From Brachyhypopomus gauderio (Eukaryota; Chordata; Actinopteri; Gymnotiformes; Hypopomidae), in NCBI RefSeq assembly GCF_052324685.1, contig NC_135228.1, forward strand, positions 15,616,611 through 15,680,610: DNA of 64,000 bases, read 5' to 3'. The stretch's first letter is position 1. Every line of letters starts with the position of its first letter. Under the pieces are notes generated by a model. That model was not told the origin of the DNA and ran no database searches. It saw only the letters and a list, made by a program, of their open reading frames with translations. A program made the translations under genes and the position numbers. Positions 1 to 12,502 of the stretch are shown piece by piece.

Positions 1-61
1 GCAAATTTGTCATCAAGTCATTTTTGTTGTTTAAGATTAAGGTTTGATGTTTTTGGGGCAG

Positions 62-3000
62 GATTTGGAGCTGGGGCTGGACCTGCTGGTGGATATAGTC
101 CAGGCACTGGGTTGGGTCCTGGTGCTGGGTTGGGTCCAGGCACTGGGTTGGGTCCTGGTGCTGGGTTTGGACTTGGAGCAGGCAGTGTACCTGGAGGAAT
201 AGGAACCAGAGGAGGGCCTACAGGTGTTGGAGGTGCTTCACAAATTCATTTCAAAGCATCAGTTACATTGTTGAATTTGTTTAGATTGAACTGCCCTGTC
301 TCATTTACTTCATAAACATATTTAATCTTCATTGTAAAATGTTTTATTTCTAGTTGCATATGGACCTGGCTCAAAAGCTGCTAAATATGGTATGTCTTTC
401 AACATACATTAAAGGATTCTAAACACAACAGGATTTTCAGTGACAAGACTGATCAATACCATGCTTAGAGACCTTAAATTCGATGGAATTCATATCAATT
501 GTGGGTTGTAGTGTATAATGAAACACTACCATGCTGCTTTACTAGTGCAATGATACACATAGTGCAAAGATAAAAGACAAAAACATAGGGACTTTAGGTG
601 CACAGCTAGTAAATACAAAATATTTGCTTGAACAATAACTGAATTTGGTAATCATTTAAAGTGATAACTGCAGTAAATACAATAGACTACATATTGTATA
701 TTCTACATGCTTTTCATGATAAATAAAATGATCCATTTGGTAGCCTATTTCAAACTACTGGTTTGATAAATTATTTTCAGTAGGGATAATGTAGTAGTTG
801 GGTTCTTTGCTTGAAAAAGTCCATAGGACATGAATGGCATGAAAGTATCACCAATTTTTGCACACCTTGATGTTTTTTTTAAATATAATACAGCAACTAT
901 GTCAGTGCAGGCCTGTTAAAGTGCTCTGCTGTGTTGCTCTTCAGGTGTCCCAGGAGCAGGCGGACAGTTGGGGGGAGTACCTGGCACAGCAACAGGAGCA
1001 CTAGGACGTACTGGACAGGGTGGTGAGCAGAACATCCTTTAGCCAGCTGCAGAAGACCATAAGATTTTGTTGCCTTTAAAAATACTAGTTTGTTTTCAAA
1101 TCAATATCTGTTTCACAAATTATGGGATAAATGATGCCTTGTTGTTTAATAGTCTATTCTTATAAAGAGTTATCATAGGTTGAATTTGTCTTATGGCTGG
1201 CTCAACAGTTGTGCCTGGAAGCTTTGGAGGTGGGTACGGTCCTGGATCAGCTGGGTTTGGAGGGGGGCTTGGACCTGGATCTGCTGGGTTTGGAGGGGGG
1301 CTTGGACCTGGATCTGCTGGCTTTGGTGCCCTCCCTGGCAGTGCGCCAGGGCTAGGTATGGGAGGATATGGAGGTGGGTGTCTGAGAACTGGGCAAAGGG
1401 GGCTTTTTGTAATAATGCTAAAAGAATGCTTTAGGGTTAGTGAGTGAGAGTTTAATGTCCGATTCTGTTTCATTGTAATTTCAGGATATGGAGCCAGGGC
1501 AAAGCCTCCCAAATATGGTAAAAACCTTTCACAAGAACCTCTAAGACTGGTTAGACATTGTTTGAGGGATGATGGGATAGAGATGTTTAATAACATTAAC
1601 TCATATTATCCTTATAACAAAACTCAGGAGGCACGACGATGCACATGAAACATTTAATAACAATCTGAACGGTGAAGCTCCGTGCGGAGGATGAACACAA
1701 ACATACGACACTCACGCAGGCACGAAACTTTAGACAAAGACGAGCACAAGACATTGTGCGAACGCACATTAAATAGGTGATTCACACGTACCCTCGTGAT
1801 CTTGAGACAAGGCACAGGTGCGACTACGAACATGCTCACAGACAACCCACACCCACGGAAGTACATAGATGGACATAACGACAACGTAGCACCACAACGT
1901 AGCACCACGCCCACAGGGAAGGGTCCGGAGCTGTGACCGTGACACTTACTTATCTCCAATAATCTTAAGGCATTTCTCTTTAATATGTGCATATTTGCAC
2001 CACCCTATATGGTTGCTCTGTGGTTTATGTAAATAATACTCTATATAGAACTTTAGGTTAGATGCTAACTGCATTTAATTACCATATGTCTGCTTTAACA
2101 GGTCAACCAGGTGGTGGGTTCGGTAATGTTTTAGGTGGAGCTGGTTTGGTACCTGGTGCTGTTGGAGTTGGAACCACAGGAGGAAGGACTGGAATTACTG
2201 CTGGTACAGATAAATATTAACCAATAACATTCTTCAAACATTAATTTATGTATTTTGGAAAATTTTAAATTAATTAAAATATGTTTGTTAATTGTCATGT
2301 TTTTATTTGCTGGATGGGATGGGATCCACAGGAAGCAAGGCAGATAAAACTGGTATTTTCTTATACACTTTGTCTACATTAGTCTCATAGAAGACTCACA
2401 GAATAGAAGCCAAGCCTAAAACAATTTTAAATGTACTGTAGTAGTTCCTGGTGTTGGTGGAGGAACACTAGGAGGGGCAGTGAGTCCAGACGCACCAACC
2501 ACAACCACAGGCCAGGGAGCAAGACCTGGAGCTGATGGAGGTAATCTCTCTAATAAAGGAGGATGGGTTTGTTCATGGGTCATAATTGCTCTTTGACATT
2601 AACTCTAATGTAATTCCCATGTTGATTGGTCTTAACTACACATTGTGGTCCATACAAACAATAACACACAACCATTATGAGTTAATTCATGTCTTCTGCC
2701 TTGCAGGGGCAAGGCATTGCAAAGCTAAGAAGATAAAAGAAAATTAACTGATAGAAGCAATGCTTCAGTGTTATGATTCTCTGTGTCACTCACTCTCTCT
2801 CACTCCCTCAACTACTTTAAGTTGTGCTGCATGGTGGAACAGCTGCTGGGGCTAATGGCACTGAAGAAAGACCAGGTTAGCAACAAACCTGAAAACACTC
2901 TACACTTGTATTTCTGAGTATGTGTTGGTTAAATGCTCAGTAGAATTATTTTGATATGCAATATAATAATAAGACTAATAATCAGACTTTGGATGAGTAG

Positions 3001-5140
3001 TGTCCAGTGTAGTGTTCAACCAAACTCTTCGGGTTGTCTAACATTTTTTGAATTAGCTGAATGGATTATGTTCTGTATACAGGTGGTACTAAAGCCCCCA
3101 AGCTGGGTAAGTTTTTTTTTTCTTTGTGTCCAACCACTTCAACTAATACCCACTGTACAAATGACTTGAAAATAATTGATAATCACACAGGAGAACCAGG
3201 AGGAGCAATTGAGGGTTCTGGAAGCTCCATTGGAGGTGGTACAGGTGAAGGTAGACTAATTGTCCAAGATTAATCTTTTCAACTTAAAGGCCTATAATAT
3301 GTGATAAGGTGACTGGCATTTTCTAGTGTTAGAGTTTGGAAGTTCTACTTGTGTGCTATATATTTTTCCTATATATTTGTTTCAATTGTAGGAGTTAGTG
3401 GTGGGCCTGTTGAAGGTGATGGATTGGATGGTGTTGCTGGGACAGGAATCCCCATCTTAGCTGGCAGAAAACCAGGTACGTCATTGCAGCACTGTGCAGA
3501 CACATTTTAGGCCTCATAGTCCTCATTCATGGCTGAAGTGATGGCTCTAACGACCCACATGTACACATGGTTTTGAATGATAGCGATCCTGTAACATTAG
3601 GAGCTATGCTTGAACAGATCAGATGAAGATCCACTGAAGCATAATGTGTCACGGGAGAAGGACATGAGAAAGAAGGTGGATGCAGGCACATGTTTCAAAA
3701 TAAGAATGTAATGAAACAAAAGGCAACCCATATGTGCTCAAACAGAAAAGGAAACAGACCCAATGTAAGCTGAATAGCCGGCCACTTCAGTCACATCAGA
3801 AAAGGGTTTAATATGTATAATTAAAGGGCTGTACACGACACCTGTGAGGGTGTGTGGCATGGAAACTAAAACACAAAACACATGGAGCTAAAAAAGACCA
3901 TGTAAGCAAAAGCCACTGCTGCTTGCTGGAGGCTGTCGGTGAAGGGTAACCGTCACATTACAAAGCTCACAGGTTTTACAAAGTTTATATTTTTTAAAGC
4001 TTTCCATCACTACTGGAACATGCTGAAATAGTATCACAAGTCAGTTTTCCACCAACCTACATGCCTAATAAGGAATCTGAATGTGCTGAGATTTTGTGTT
4101 TCATCCCATGGCGCTTTGCCATTTAACATCACCATTTCCTTTGCTGTACTGTTCGCCAGACAAGGCAGGAATTGTAGTACTTAATGGAACTAAAATCCCA
4201 GGTGTTTCAATAAACCACATCTATTTTCCCCAAAGCCACTGCCAAAATGATATACAATCCATATCCGTATCCATATAAGCATAACGGGCTTTAAAACCAC
4301 TAGAAATGGTATCTGAAAAGAACGACATTGTAATAACAGCTTATGTATGTTCAGTGTTCAGCTTGATTCACAGTACGGAAGCTTCTAGACCAAATGTTGA
4401 TGTGTTTCTCTTTTCCATGTTTCAGATGTTGATGCTTCACTCCCAGGTCTGTAACTGAAAGTTTACTGACTTTGTGCAAACTATGGGTGTGGACTGGGAA
4501 CCTGTATGATAGTTAATTGCACACTTACCCACCTCTTTCTATCCATCAATAGGTGGAACAGGAGTGCCGATACCAGAAAGTAAGATTGAAGTATCTAAAG
4601 AAATAGTAATTTATATATTTTTAAATTTATTAAAATATTTTATGACTTAAATATACCACTTCACAGATAGCAATTATTGAAAATTTTATATGGTTGCACC
4701 ATCTCTCTCTGCAGTTGGTGCTGGAGTTGTTCAACCCAGTGGTAAGAATGGCTTGCAATAAATAACCTCTTAAATTTTGTAAATTTATGCCTGCCACATT
4801 GAACTCTGGAAACTAAGTCTGATAAAGCTCTGTAACGTCAGTGAACCTTACATTATCTTTGTTGCACCAGTTACATATATATTATATACACTGAATAATC
4901 TATATGTAATTGGTGCAATGTATGGTTGACTGACACTACACAGCTTTAGCAGGCTTAGTTGCCTGCCATATGATATAGTAAAAAACATTTGTAGTATAGT
5001 ATAGTATATACAGTATATATATTATATACATGGGCATGGTAGTGGGGGGCCTGAGGGCCAGAGTAGGGAGAGGGGCCCATTTTGCTCATCGTTTACTGGC
5101 ATTGAGAGTGTACAGGGCCCAGAATTTGCTGCTATGCCCG

Positions 5141-5205
<65 letters not shown>

Positions 5206-8200
5206 ATATGTAAATGTTCCTCTGCACTATATATATTAAAGTTAAAATGTTAATGTTAAAAAAGTATTCTGGGTGTTGTGGCTCCCTCTGAAGGTGAAAG
5301 GAATCCAATGCATGCAGTTTCTTGCATGTATTCTTCCCAGCTGAACACTCTTACTAGCTTGTTGTGTTTACATGTGGCTCTGGTCAAAGACAGGCAGGTG
5401 CTGGCATGGTACTACAGCTGTCCATAGGTGGAAGAGAAGATGTTCAACTCCTGGTCTTTTCATCAGGAGTTGGTGTAGGAATAAAGTATTTTTTGGGGGG
5501 GCAGCACTGATGTAAAGATTTCCACTGGTTTCCGCACATATATATATTCCGCGCATATATATATGGTTTTGCACAGCTGGAGTTGGTGATAGTCTGCCAG
5601 GAGCCAAACCTCTGAAGCCTCCAGGTATCCCATGATCCCTTGCTACTGTTTCAACAAACGTAGATACTATTTTTTATTAGTCATACAAATAAAATTGTAA
5701 AGACTGCTATGTTTAGTTTCATCTACATCTTGCAAGGTTGTATCAAATAGATCTTTGTTTTAGATCATGTGCTGGAGTGACACCACAGTATGCACTGTTG
5801 CTGTGTGTCGCCACAGGTGCTGGAGGTGGTGTTGTCGCTGGACGAGGAGATACTCCAGGCAGTATTGTGGAAAAACCAGAAGTTGCAGGTGGAGGTCCAG
5901 GTGGAATTGGTGGAGCGCCTAGTGGAACAAGCACTGCACCCGGAGGAGTTGGAGGAGGGTCGGGTGGGGTTGGAGCAGGACAGGGTGGGATTGGAGGAGG
6001 CCCGGGTGGAGTTGGAGGAGGCCCGGGTGGAGTTGGAGGAGGGCCGGGTGGAGTTGGAGGAGGCCCGGGTGGAGTTGGAGCAGGGCCGGGTGGAGTTGGA
6101 GGAGGCCCGGGTGGAGTTGGAGGAGGCCCGGGTGGAGTTGGAGGAGGGCCAGGGGGAGTTGGAGGAGGGCCGGGTGGAGTTGGAGGAGGCCCGGGTGAAG
6201 TTGGAGGAGGGCCGGGTGGAGTTGGAGCAGGGCCGGGTGGAGTTGGAGCAGGGCCGGGTGGAGTTGGAGGAGGCCCGGGTGGAGTTGGAGGAGGGCCAGG
6301 GGGAGTTGGAGGAGGGCCGGGTGGAGTTGGAGCAGGACCAGGTGGAGTTGGCGGAGGACCTGGTGGAGTTGGAGCAGGACCGGGTGGAGTTGGTACCAGC
6401 ACCAAGCCAGGAACATTTAAACCTCCCAAAGGTTATTACATATTACGCGTTAATCAATCTTCAAACTGTTTGACATTTTGTATTATGCACCTTTTAATAA
6501 GTACACATTTTACTGTGCCAGATCATGCTTTTCTTTTCCTTTACACTTTCCTTCTCCACATGATATTTCAGGTTATGGTGTCACAGGTGGAGGGGGCCTC
6601 CTGGGTGCTGGAGGCTTTGGTGGCACTGGGGGCCCAGGTGGACTAGGAGGGCCTGGAGTGACAACGGGAGCAGGCTATTTACCTGCAAGTAGCAACCTCC
6701 CGCTTGGAGGTGGAGGAGTTGGAACTGGAGCTCAGAAACCTAGCAAAAGTACACAAACCATTAATCTATCATAACAAGTCTGCGATAGTTAGATTCAAAC
6801 ACACTTTCCTGTAACACTTGCAGTAATAATAATAATATAAAATAAAAGTAAAAATTACCAAAGAATTCTTTACTTACAATGTTCTCTCTCTAACATTAAA
6901 TAATGACATAAATCCACTCATGTATGCTAGTTTGGTGAAGGCTCTGTTTTTGCTGACTCTAGGTTATGGTGGGGGTTATGGTGCAGGTCCTGGTGGCCTC
7001 CTGCCAGTTAATGGTATGTTTCATGCTGTAGTTCTCTTCAAAATCGAATTATCATTTTAAATTTTCTCCTGAATTACATAAAAAAGTAGAAAGGAATCTG
7101 AAAATCATTTATCAGAACTAATATATTTAAGTTTATAGAGCTTCCTATTTATCTGGACTCTATATAATATTTATTATATTCTTATATTTTCTTGTTCAGT
7201 CAGACCCACATCAGTTAAACAAGAACCTGCCTGTCTCAGAATGTCCCCAGGTTCTTACCCTTTCATAATTTTTTCCAGGTTTAAGGTTTCCAAGTGGAGC
7301 TGCAGTGGGCAGTAAACAAGGTAAAGATATCGTTATGCCTACTCCCACCCATAATCAAATAATGAATTTAACTCCGATGGTACATCACACTTTTCTGAAT
7401 GAGAAGAATATGTTTCATACACGTTTAACGCAAATTTTACATCTTGATCTCCTCTTGTATGGGGCATTAGGGTTGCTTTTAGGAGGAGGAGGTGGTGGGC
7501 TTGGTAACCTTGGAAGCTCAACTGGTGGACCAGGGGGCTACGGACCAGGGGGCTACGGACCAGGGGCTGGCAGTTATGGAACGGGACCGGCTGGCTATGG
7601 GGATGCCACTGGTGGCTATGGAACAGGACCAGGTGGTCCTGGTGGTGTAGGTGTGTCTAATGGAATTGGAGTTGGCATGAGTGTACGATGTACTGTTCTA
7701 TTTTGAAGAACATTTTATGTCAACCATTTAATCCTACTGATACAAAGCTACTACAACTGGAAATTACAATTCACCATCATGTGATTGTGTGTAGTCCATG
7801 ATGGTTACAAGTTCTCAAATTCTGATGCCATCAGAGCTTACTGCCTTATTTATTTACACAGGTCTTGGATATGGCACTGGAACAAGAAAGCCACCAAAAA
7901 GTATGTTGTTGGCAGCATTTCTTCCTAATGGTAGGGCAGGCAAAAGATTCACATGTGATTCAGTCATTAGGTGTGATCCTGTCATCAATAACTCAGGCAT
8001 AACATGTGATTCTGCCACCTGTAATTTTGCCATAACATGTGATTCAGTCATCAGTGATTCAGTCATCACATGTTAGAACACGTACAACATTTGCTTATTT
8101 TATCTGATAACAGGCTATGGAGCTGCTGGAACAATGGGTGGAGCAGGAAGAGGCATTGGGGTGGGGGGCTTAGGAGGAGTGCCTGGAGGAGTGGGCTCTG

Positions 8201-10780
8201 GCCCTGGAGGAGCTGGTGGAGTTGGAGGTGGACTGGGTGGTCTAGGTGGAGGTACACTATATCCAAAATTAAAGCATATATTACAGTAATAACCATACTT
8301 GTTGTAGTAAACTTACTCAAGGTTACTTTACACTTACATAAAGTCCTTACAGTTACATAAATAATGATAAAGTTGAACTGAAGGTGTTGCTCATAATGTT
8401 CACAATAGCAGCGTTTAAACAGAGGTTCCCAGTATTAATGCTTTCTGGCCCATTTTTGTGTTTTCCATAACTCACTTGATCAAGTTAATCATCACTTAAC
8501 TGATACATCTTCCATGAGTTAGAGCAGGTATGTTAGAGCAGGAAAAACAAAACACAAAAAACAAGGGCAAAGCAAGGGGACCCACGGGCTAAGAACCATA
8601 ACTACAGCAGCAGGTGTAGCATCAGTAAATCCTCTCACTCATATGACCCACATCCTGTATCAGATGTAGAAGAGCTCCATGTGTTTGTTTTCAGGTTTAG
8701 GATACCCAGCAGGAGCAGGACTGGCGACGGGAGCCAGGAAATCTGGGAAATCAGGTGCTGATTGTTTGAATACCCACACATTCGCCATGGTGATCGTGCT
8801 TTGCCTGTGTACAGAAATATATTTACTTTGAAACGTTTTGTTGTGTGAATTTGAATATGGACAAATTAAAGTACAATTTCACAACTAAAGCTACCTTGGT
8901 GTTCCTTAAATGTTTGGTGTGTTACACCTCAATCAATATGTGCAGCAGTTCAAAGGGTACGTTAGGATACATCCAGTGCTTAATTTGTAAATCAAACGAT
9001 GCCGGAACACAAACAGCGGACAACATAAAATGTTACCGGATCGAGGCAGTCAGTTACCGGAACGCACGCTTCAAAATTAAAGAGTTCCCGGATTCCTGTT
9101 CCGGCAGGTCCTGGCTCAAATTAAGCCCTGGATACATCCATTTCACATGCTTAAGAACAGCAGACACACAGACTAACAACATACTAACAACTAACCATTA
9201 CATTATCCCCAAACACTTCCAAGTCAGGGCGCTTATTACATTACTTAGATATTACTTAATATTAATATTTCAAGTAAATGCATTTCAAAATGTGAGCTGC
9301 TAGAGTACAAATGATCTCAAATATAAATTCAGTTTTTGTAGGAAAAAATCTAATAATACATTAGTTTCATTTATAATTTATTTTAGTTTAATTTAATTAT
9401 TGTTATTATTAACAATAATAAAACCACTTTCCATTTCCATACCATAAGATCATTGTGTCAGTGTTTTGATTTGCGCAAAGAATGGGTACAAAAAAATTTT
9501 ACTCCACAATTTTTATTGTGATCTTAGCTATACAATGATTATTATTTTCAGAGAGCTGTTCATTTCTATTGTAGGACTTGGCGGTTTGGGAGGAGTAGGA
9601 GGCCCTGGAGGAGGACTAGGTGGTGCAGGAGGAATAGGAGGCCCTGGAGGAGGACTAGGTGGTGCAGGAGGAATAGGAGGCCCTGCAGGAGGAGGACTAG
9701 GTGGTTTGGGAGGAGTAGGAGCTGCTGGTCAAGCAGGGCCTGGTGCAGGTACATCATGCAGCCTTCAGTGCTGTTTCACCAAGATGGAGGTACAATGACT
9801 GCGTTGAGATGAGGCCTCCACCTGTCACAGTGCGCTTTGTGCTTTTAGGTTTCAGGTATCCAGGTGGTGCAGGCCTGGGGGCTGGAGCTGGAAAGCCTGG
9901 GAAATCAGGTGCGGTTTGGACATTTGTACTAGTAGTACTAGTACTATTAAATAGTACTATTGTACTATAGCACAATAAAATAGATGCCTAGCAAAATAAC
10001 CCCCAAAGTATCCATAACTTAAAGTGACATCTCAGTGCATTTGAACATAAATGTGCTAAACACGGGTCTAAAGCATGAACCTAAAGACTGAAATCATGTA
10101 GAGTATTCCTCCTTCTGTCCTACTCTACAGGCTACGGCACAGGTGCTTTTGGTGGTCAAGGCTTCCAGCCAGGTAGGACATTTATATCAAACATCTAAAA
10201 GTCTCTGTCTTCAGGATTTGATTGAAGCTCCTGAACATCAATGCTGTAGAAGTAAACTGATTGATAACACTTCTCTTCTACATTAGGCTATGGAGGAGGT
10301 GGAGCAGGTGGAGTTGGAGCAGGTGGAGTTGGAGCGGGTGGAGCCGGAAGTGCACCACTTACACCTCAGCAATGTAGGACATGGTGTACCCGTGTAAAAC
10401 ACGTTGAATTGTACTTTTAATTCAGAGGATTGGAGTCGTGGGTCATGAAGTCGTGGTTTATTTATTCACTGATATGCATTGTCTCCTTTTTTTAACAGAC
10501 AAAGCAGCCAAATACGCAGCTCTCCAGGGTACTCTGGGTGCTGGAGGATACAGAGGTATCATATATATTTCTGTGTGCATGTACCTTTCAACTTTGAAAA
10601 GTCTTTGAAATGTCTTTGAAAATCTATTCATTTTCTATCCTGAAACAAACTGGTGATTCATGTCACGAAACATAATGTGTTTGTGCAGCACATAAAATGT
10701 TTCCGTGCAGTTACTTCACCTCTTTGACTATAGGGGGCGCAGCATGCCAAGGCAAGTACTGTGGCAGGAGGAGGAAGTGA
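62..10780 (+). CDS. eln: Elastin (tropoelastin), 3' part of the gene, about 30 exons
   Basis: Secreted monomer of elastic fibres, crosslinked through lysines by lysyl oxidases in the extracellular matrix. The 5' end lies left of the window, so no signal peptide is seen. Exons read: 62-223, 354-389, 945-1022, 1209-1373, 1485-1517, 2102-2203, 2332-2352, 2445-2540, 2822-2875, 3083-3106, 3191-3244, 3392-3475, 4426-4446, 4553-4579, 4715-4741, 5577-5624, 5817-6431, 6572-6748, 6963-7013, 7279-7320, 7483-7650, 7862-7900, 8114-8251, 8695-8754, 9575-9748, 9849-9908, 10131-10172, 10287-10373, 10499-10555, 10734-10780. Every internal exon is phase 1-1 and a multiple of 3, the elastin hallmark, giving about 928 residues. 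Gly/Val/Pro/Leu-rich hydrophobic exons alternate with short Lys exons such as AYGPGSKAAKYG (354) and GYGARAKPPKYG (1485). The last exon encodes GAACQGKYCGRRRK, matching the conserved Cys-Cys-basic elastin C-terminus. Uncertain edges: exon 62 may end at 232, exon 2445 may start 3 bases earlier, exon 7483 may end at 7680. Confidence 0.93.
1628..1950. repeat. CpG-rich block in an eln intron, probable interspersed repeat of unknown family
   Basis: This intronic block is rich in CpG and unlike its AT-rich surroundings. Read on the minus strand it has an LTR-like look: it begins near TGTCACGGTCACAGC and ends with TTATTAAATG (polyadenylation-like) and TTTCATGTGCA. I found no matching target-site duplication and no coding capacity, so the family and exact ends are guesses. 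Confidence 0.35.
4811..4960. repeat. Long imperfect palindrome (foldback element) in an eln intron
   Basis: The left arm starts AACTAAGTCTGATAAAGC and the reverse complement of the right arm starts AACTAAGCCTGCTAAAGC. By hand the 60-base right arm pairs with the left arm at about 52 positions, with one 9-10 base insertion in the left arm and a short AT-rich loop near 4880-4900. This suits a foldback/MITE insertion. No target duplication was identified. Confidence 0.6.
5142..5209. repeat. (TA)n microsatellite
   Basis: An almost pure TA dinucleotide tract in the eln intron between the exons at 4715 and 5577, with two single-base interruptions. Confidence 0.95.
5936..6397 (+). repeat. Coding 21-bp tandem repeat, 22 heptads, inside the largest eln exon
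   Basis: Within the 615 bp exon (5817-6431) the reading frame repeats the heptad GPGGVGG or GPGGVGA 22 times by my count, with variants such as GSGGVGA, GQGGIGG and GPGEVGG. The exon closes with a Lys segment, TSTKPGTFKPPKG. The 21-base units differ mostly at third positions (gggccg, gcccgg). The array is stop-free in other frames too, which creates long spurious reading frames rich in Leu/Glu/Val or Pro. Confidence 0.92.
8974..9130. mobile_element. hAT-like miniature inverted-repeat element (copy 1), in an eln intron
   Basis: The 157 bp element begins CAGTGCTTAATTTG and ends CAAATTAAGCCCTG, a terminal inverted repeat of 14 bases with one mismatch. It is flanked by the 8-base direct duplication GATACATC (8966-8973 and 9131-9138). 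An 8 bp duplication and CAG-type ends are hallmarks of hAT elements. It has no transposase, so it is non-autonomous. A second copy in the opposite orientation lies at 16212-16419. Confidence 0.8.
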
Positions 10781-12070
10781 GAACCCTGCCAAGGGAAGTG
10801 ACCTCATGAAAAAGTGGTGCTACTGCCTAATCTCAGATGTGCTTCTTCATTGCTGGCGGGGGAAGAGAAAAACAACAACAACCCCCATGCGTTTTGTAAC
10901 ACAAGAGTGTCCACAAGTTCAGAAGATGCACATCACTGTCCCACGTATTCAAGGTTTGATCCAAGGTGCTATACACTGTGCTCTTTCTCACACATTGTAA
11001 GCCCTTTTATTTATTTACACACCAGTCCACTATTTAAAAAAAATGTTCATAGTTTTTACTTCAGCACTTCAGAAGAGGTAACTGATCCATTCACTGTCAT
11101 CCATTAGCTTGTTGCTGTCAGGGCATATAACAACATTGCCACTTAATCATCACTGTACCTTCACTGTATATTAGATAAGTGGATAATGGCTAGATCACAC
11201 AAACTGGGTTGGACTGCAGTAAACTTGCACAAGTTTACTTGACATGCTGGTATGAAGTGCCATCAACACAAAGCAGTGGCCATCTTTACCCATCAAGAGC
11301 CACTGGCCCTTTGGGGTCCACAACAGTGTGTTCAGAAGTGCTCCTTAAGAGCAGGAGTCTGCTATTTGGAGTAGATCTGCGGGAGCAATATGTAGTCGTG
11401 TTTACACCAGCTGGTTCAAAACACATCCCCACATTCTCATCGGCTGTCTGCAGTGTCACTAGTTCCTTTTTGTTTGTGACAGTGTGTACCATTCTCATCT
11501 TCTCACTAAGGGAGGCTTACAATGGCCTGTACATGAAAGCATGTTGGTGATTGTTCATCATCTGTGCTTTTACGGAAATCTAGACTGACAGTGTGCGTTT
11601 TGGACAGTCTTACTGTAATGAATTGTATATTCTGCTGTAAGCATTGTATTTCTAAAGTACTGAGGATTACAAGTTTTCATGATACAGTACCTCAGGAGTC
11701 TAAATCTATTCTCTATTTTTTGTATGAATCCCAGTTTTTCTATCACTTAGATTAAAACTATTTTGAATGGTATCTATACATTTAACCGTATTAATGTGTG
11801 AGTTCCCATTCATATTCCTTGGTGTGTGTCTTCTGAAACTTGCGACTTGGCAATTTGTGTAAGTGGAAATAAAAATTCAAATGTGACCTGAGATCAAGAG
11901 AATGACACTGCACTGCTCATCAAAAGCTGATCTGCAGTTTACCTTTTGATTTTCACTTTGTGTGGCTGTTACTTTGAATATTGTTAGTTTGAACATCTTG
12001 AACATGAAATTCATGTACAACCATCAAGATTGATCATGATGCATTATTTTATAGTTCATTAAATAAATTA
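10781..12070 (+). other. eln: eln 3' untranslated region (inferred)
   Basis: Non-coding DNA follows the eln stop codon. Polyadenylation signals AATAAA occur at 11868-11873 and 12062-12067, so the transcript probably ends near 11,890 or 12,085. The stretch has open frames of up to 113 codons (for example 11209-11550), but none resembles a known protein and there is no splice context for them. Confidence 0.55.
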
Positions 12071-12085
12071 CAAATTAATAATGGC

Positions 12086-12425
12086 TTTTTTTTCCTTTTA
12101 TGGTGCTCCCTCCAAATGCTGATGCAGCTAATGCTGTTAGGATGAACATTTTCTGGCTCATTACTGCATATCTAAACACAGACTGTGAAAAATCCAGTTA
12201 AGTCTTATAAACCTACTCTATATCTGTACTAGAGGTATAATTTGAGAGTACCAGCTGTTGACCAAAACTGTAATGATTTTTTCAGTAATGATTTGTATTC
12301 CATTAACATCTTACAAGTCATTGTGTGATTCATTCAAACAAATAAAATTGAGAATAACAATTGAAAATCTGTGAAAGAGAAACGAAAATGGCAAGGGAGA
12401 TAAGGAGCAACCCCCCTCCTCCGCG

Positions 12426-12502
<77 letters not shown>

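Noticed and set aside
5460-5490. Possible eln exon GVGVGIK after CATCAG
   Set aside because: No GT donor in phase follows, and the sequence runs into a T/G run.
5743-6473. Long Leu/Glu/Val-rich (+) and Pro-rich (-) reading frames over the eln repeat exon
   Set aside because: They are other-frame readings of the 21-bp coding repeat; only the Gly-Pro-Val frame fits phase 1-1 splice sites and elastin composition.
7949-8073. Loose repetition of ATGTGATTC/GATTCAGTCATCA in an eln intron
   Set aside because: Copies are irregular in spacing and sequence; no clear tandem unit, array or element boundary could be defined.
8845-9303. 152-codon + strand frame in an eln intron
   Set aside because: It runs through the hAT-like element, has no recognisable protein, and lies between good eln exons.
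11209-11550. 113-codon frame after the eln stop codon
   Set aside because: It falls in the inferred 3'UTR and shows no family resemblance or splice context.
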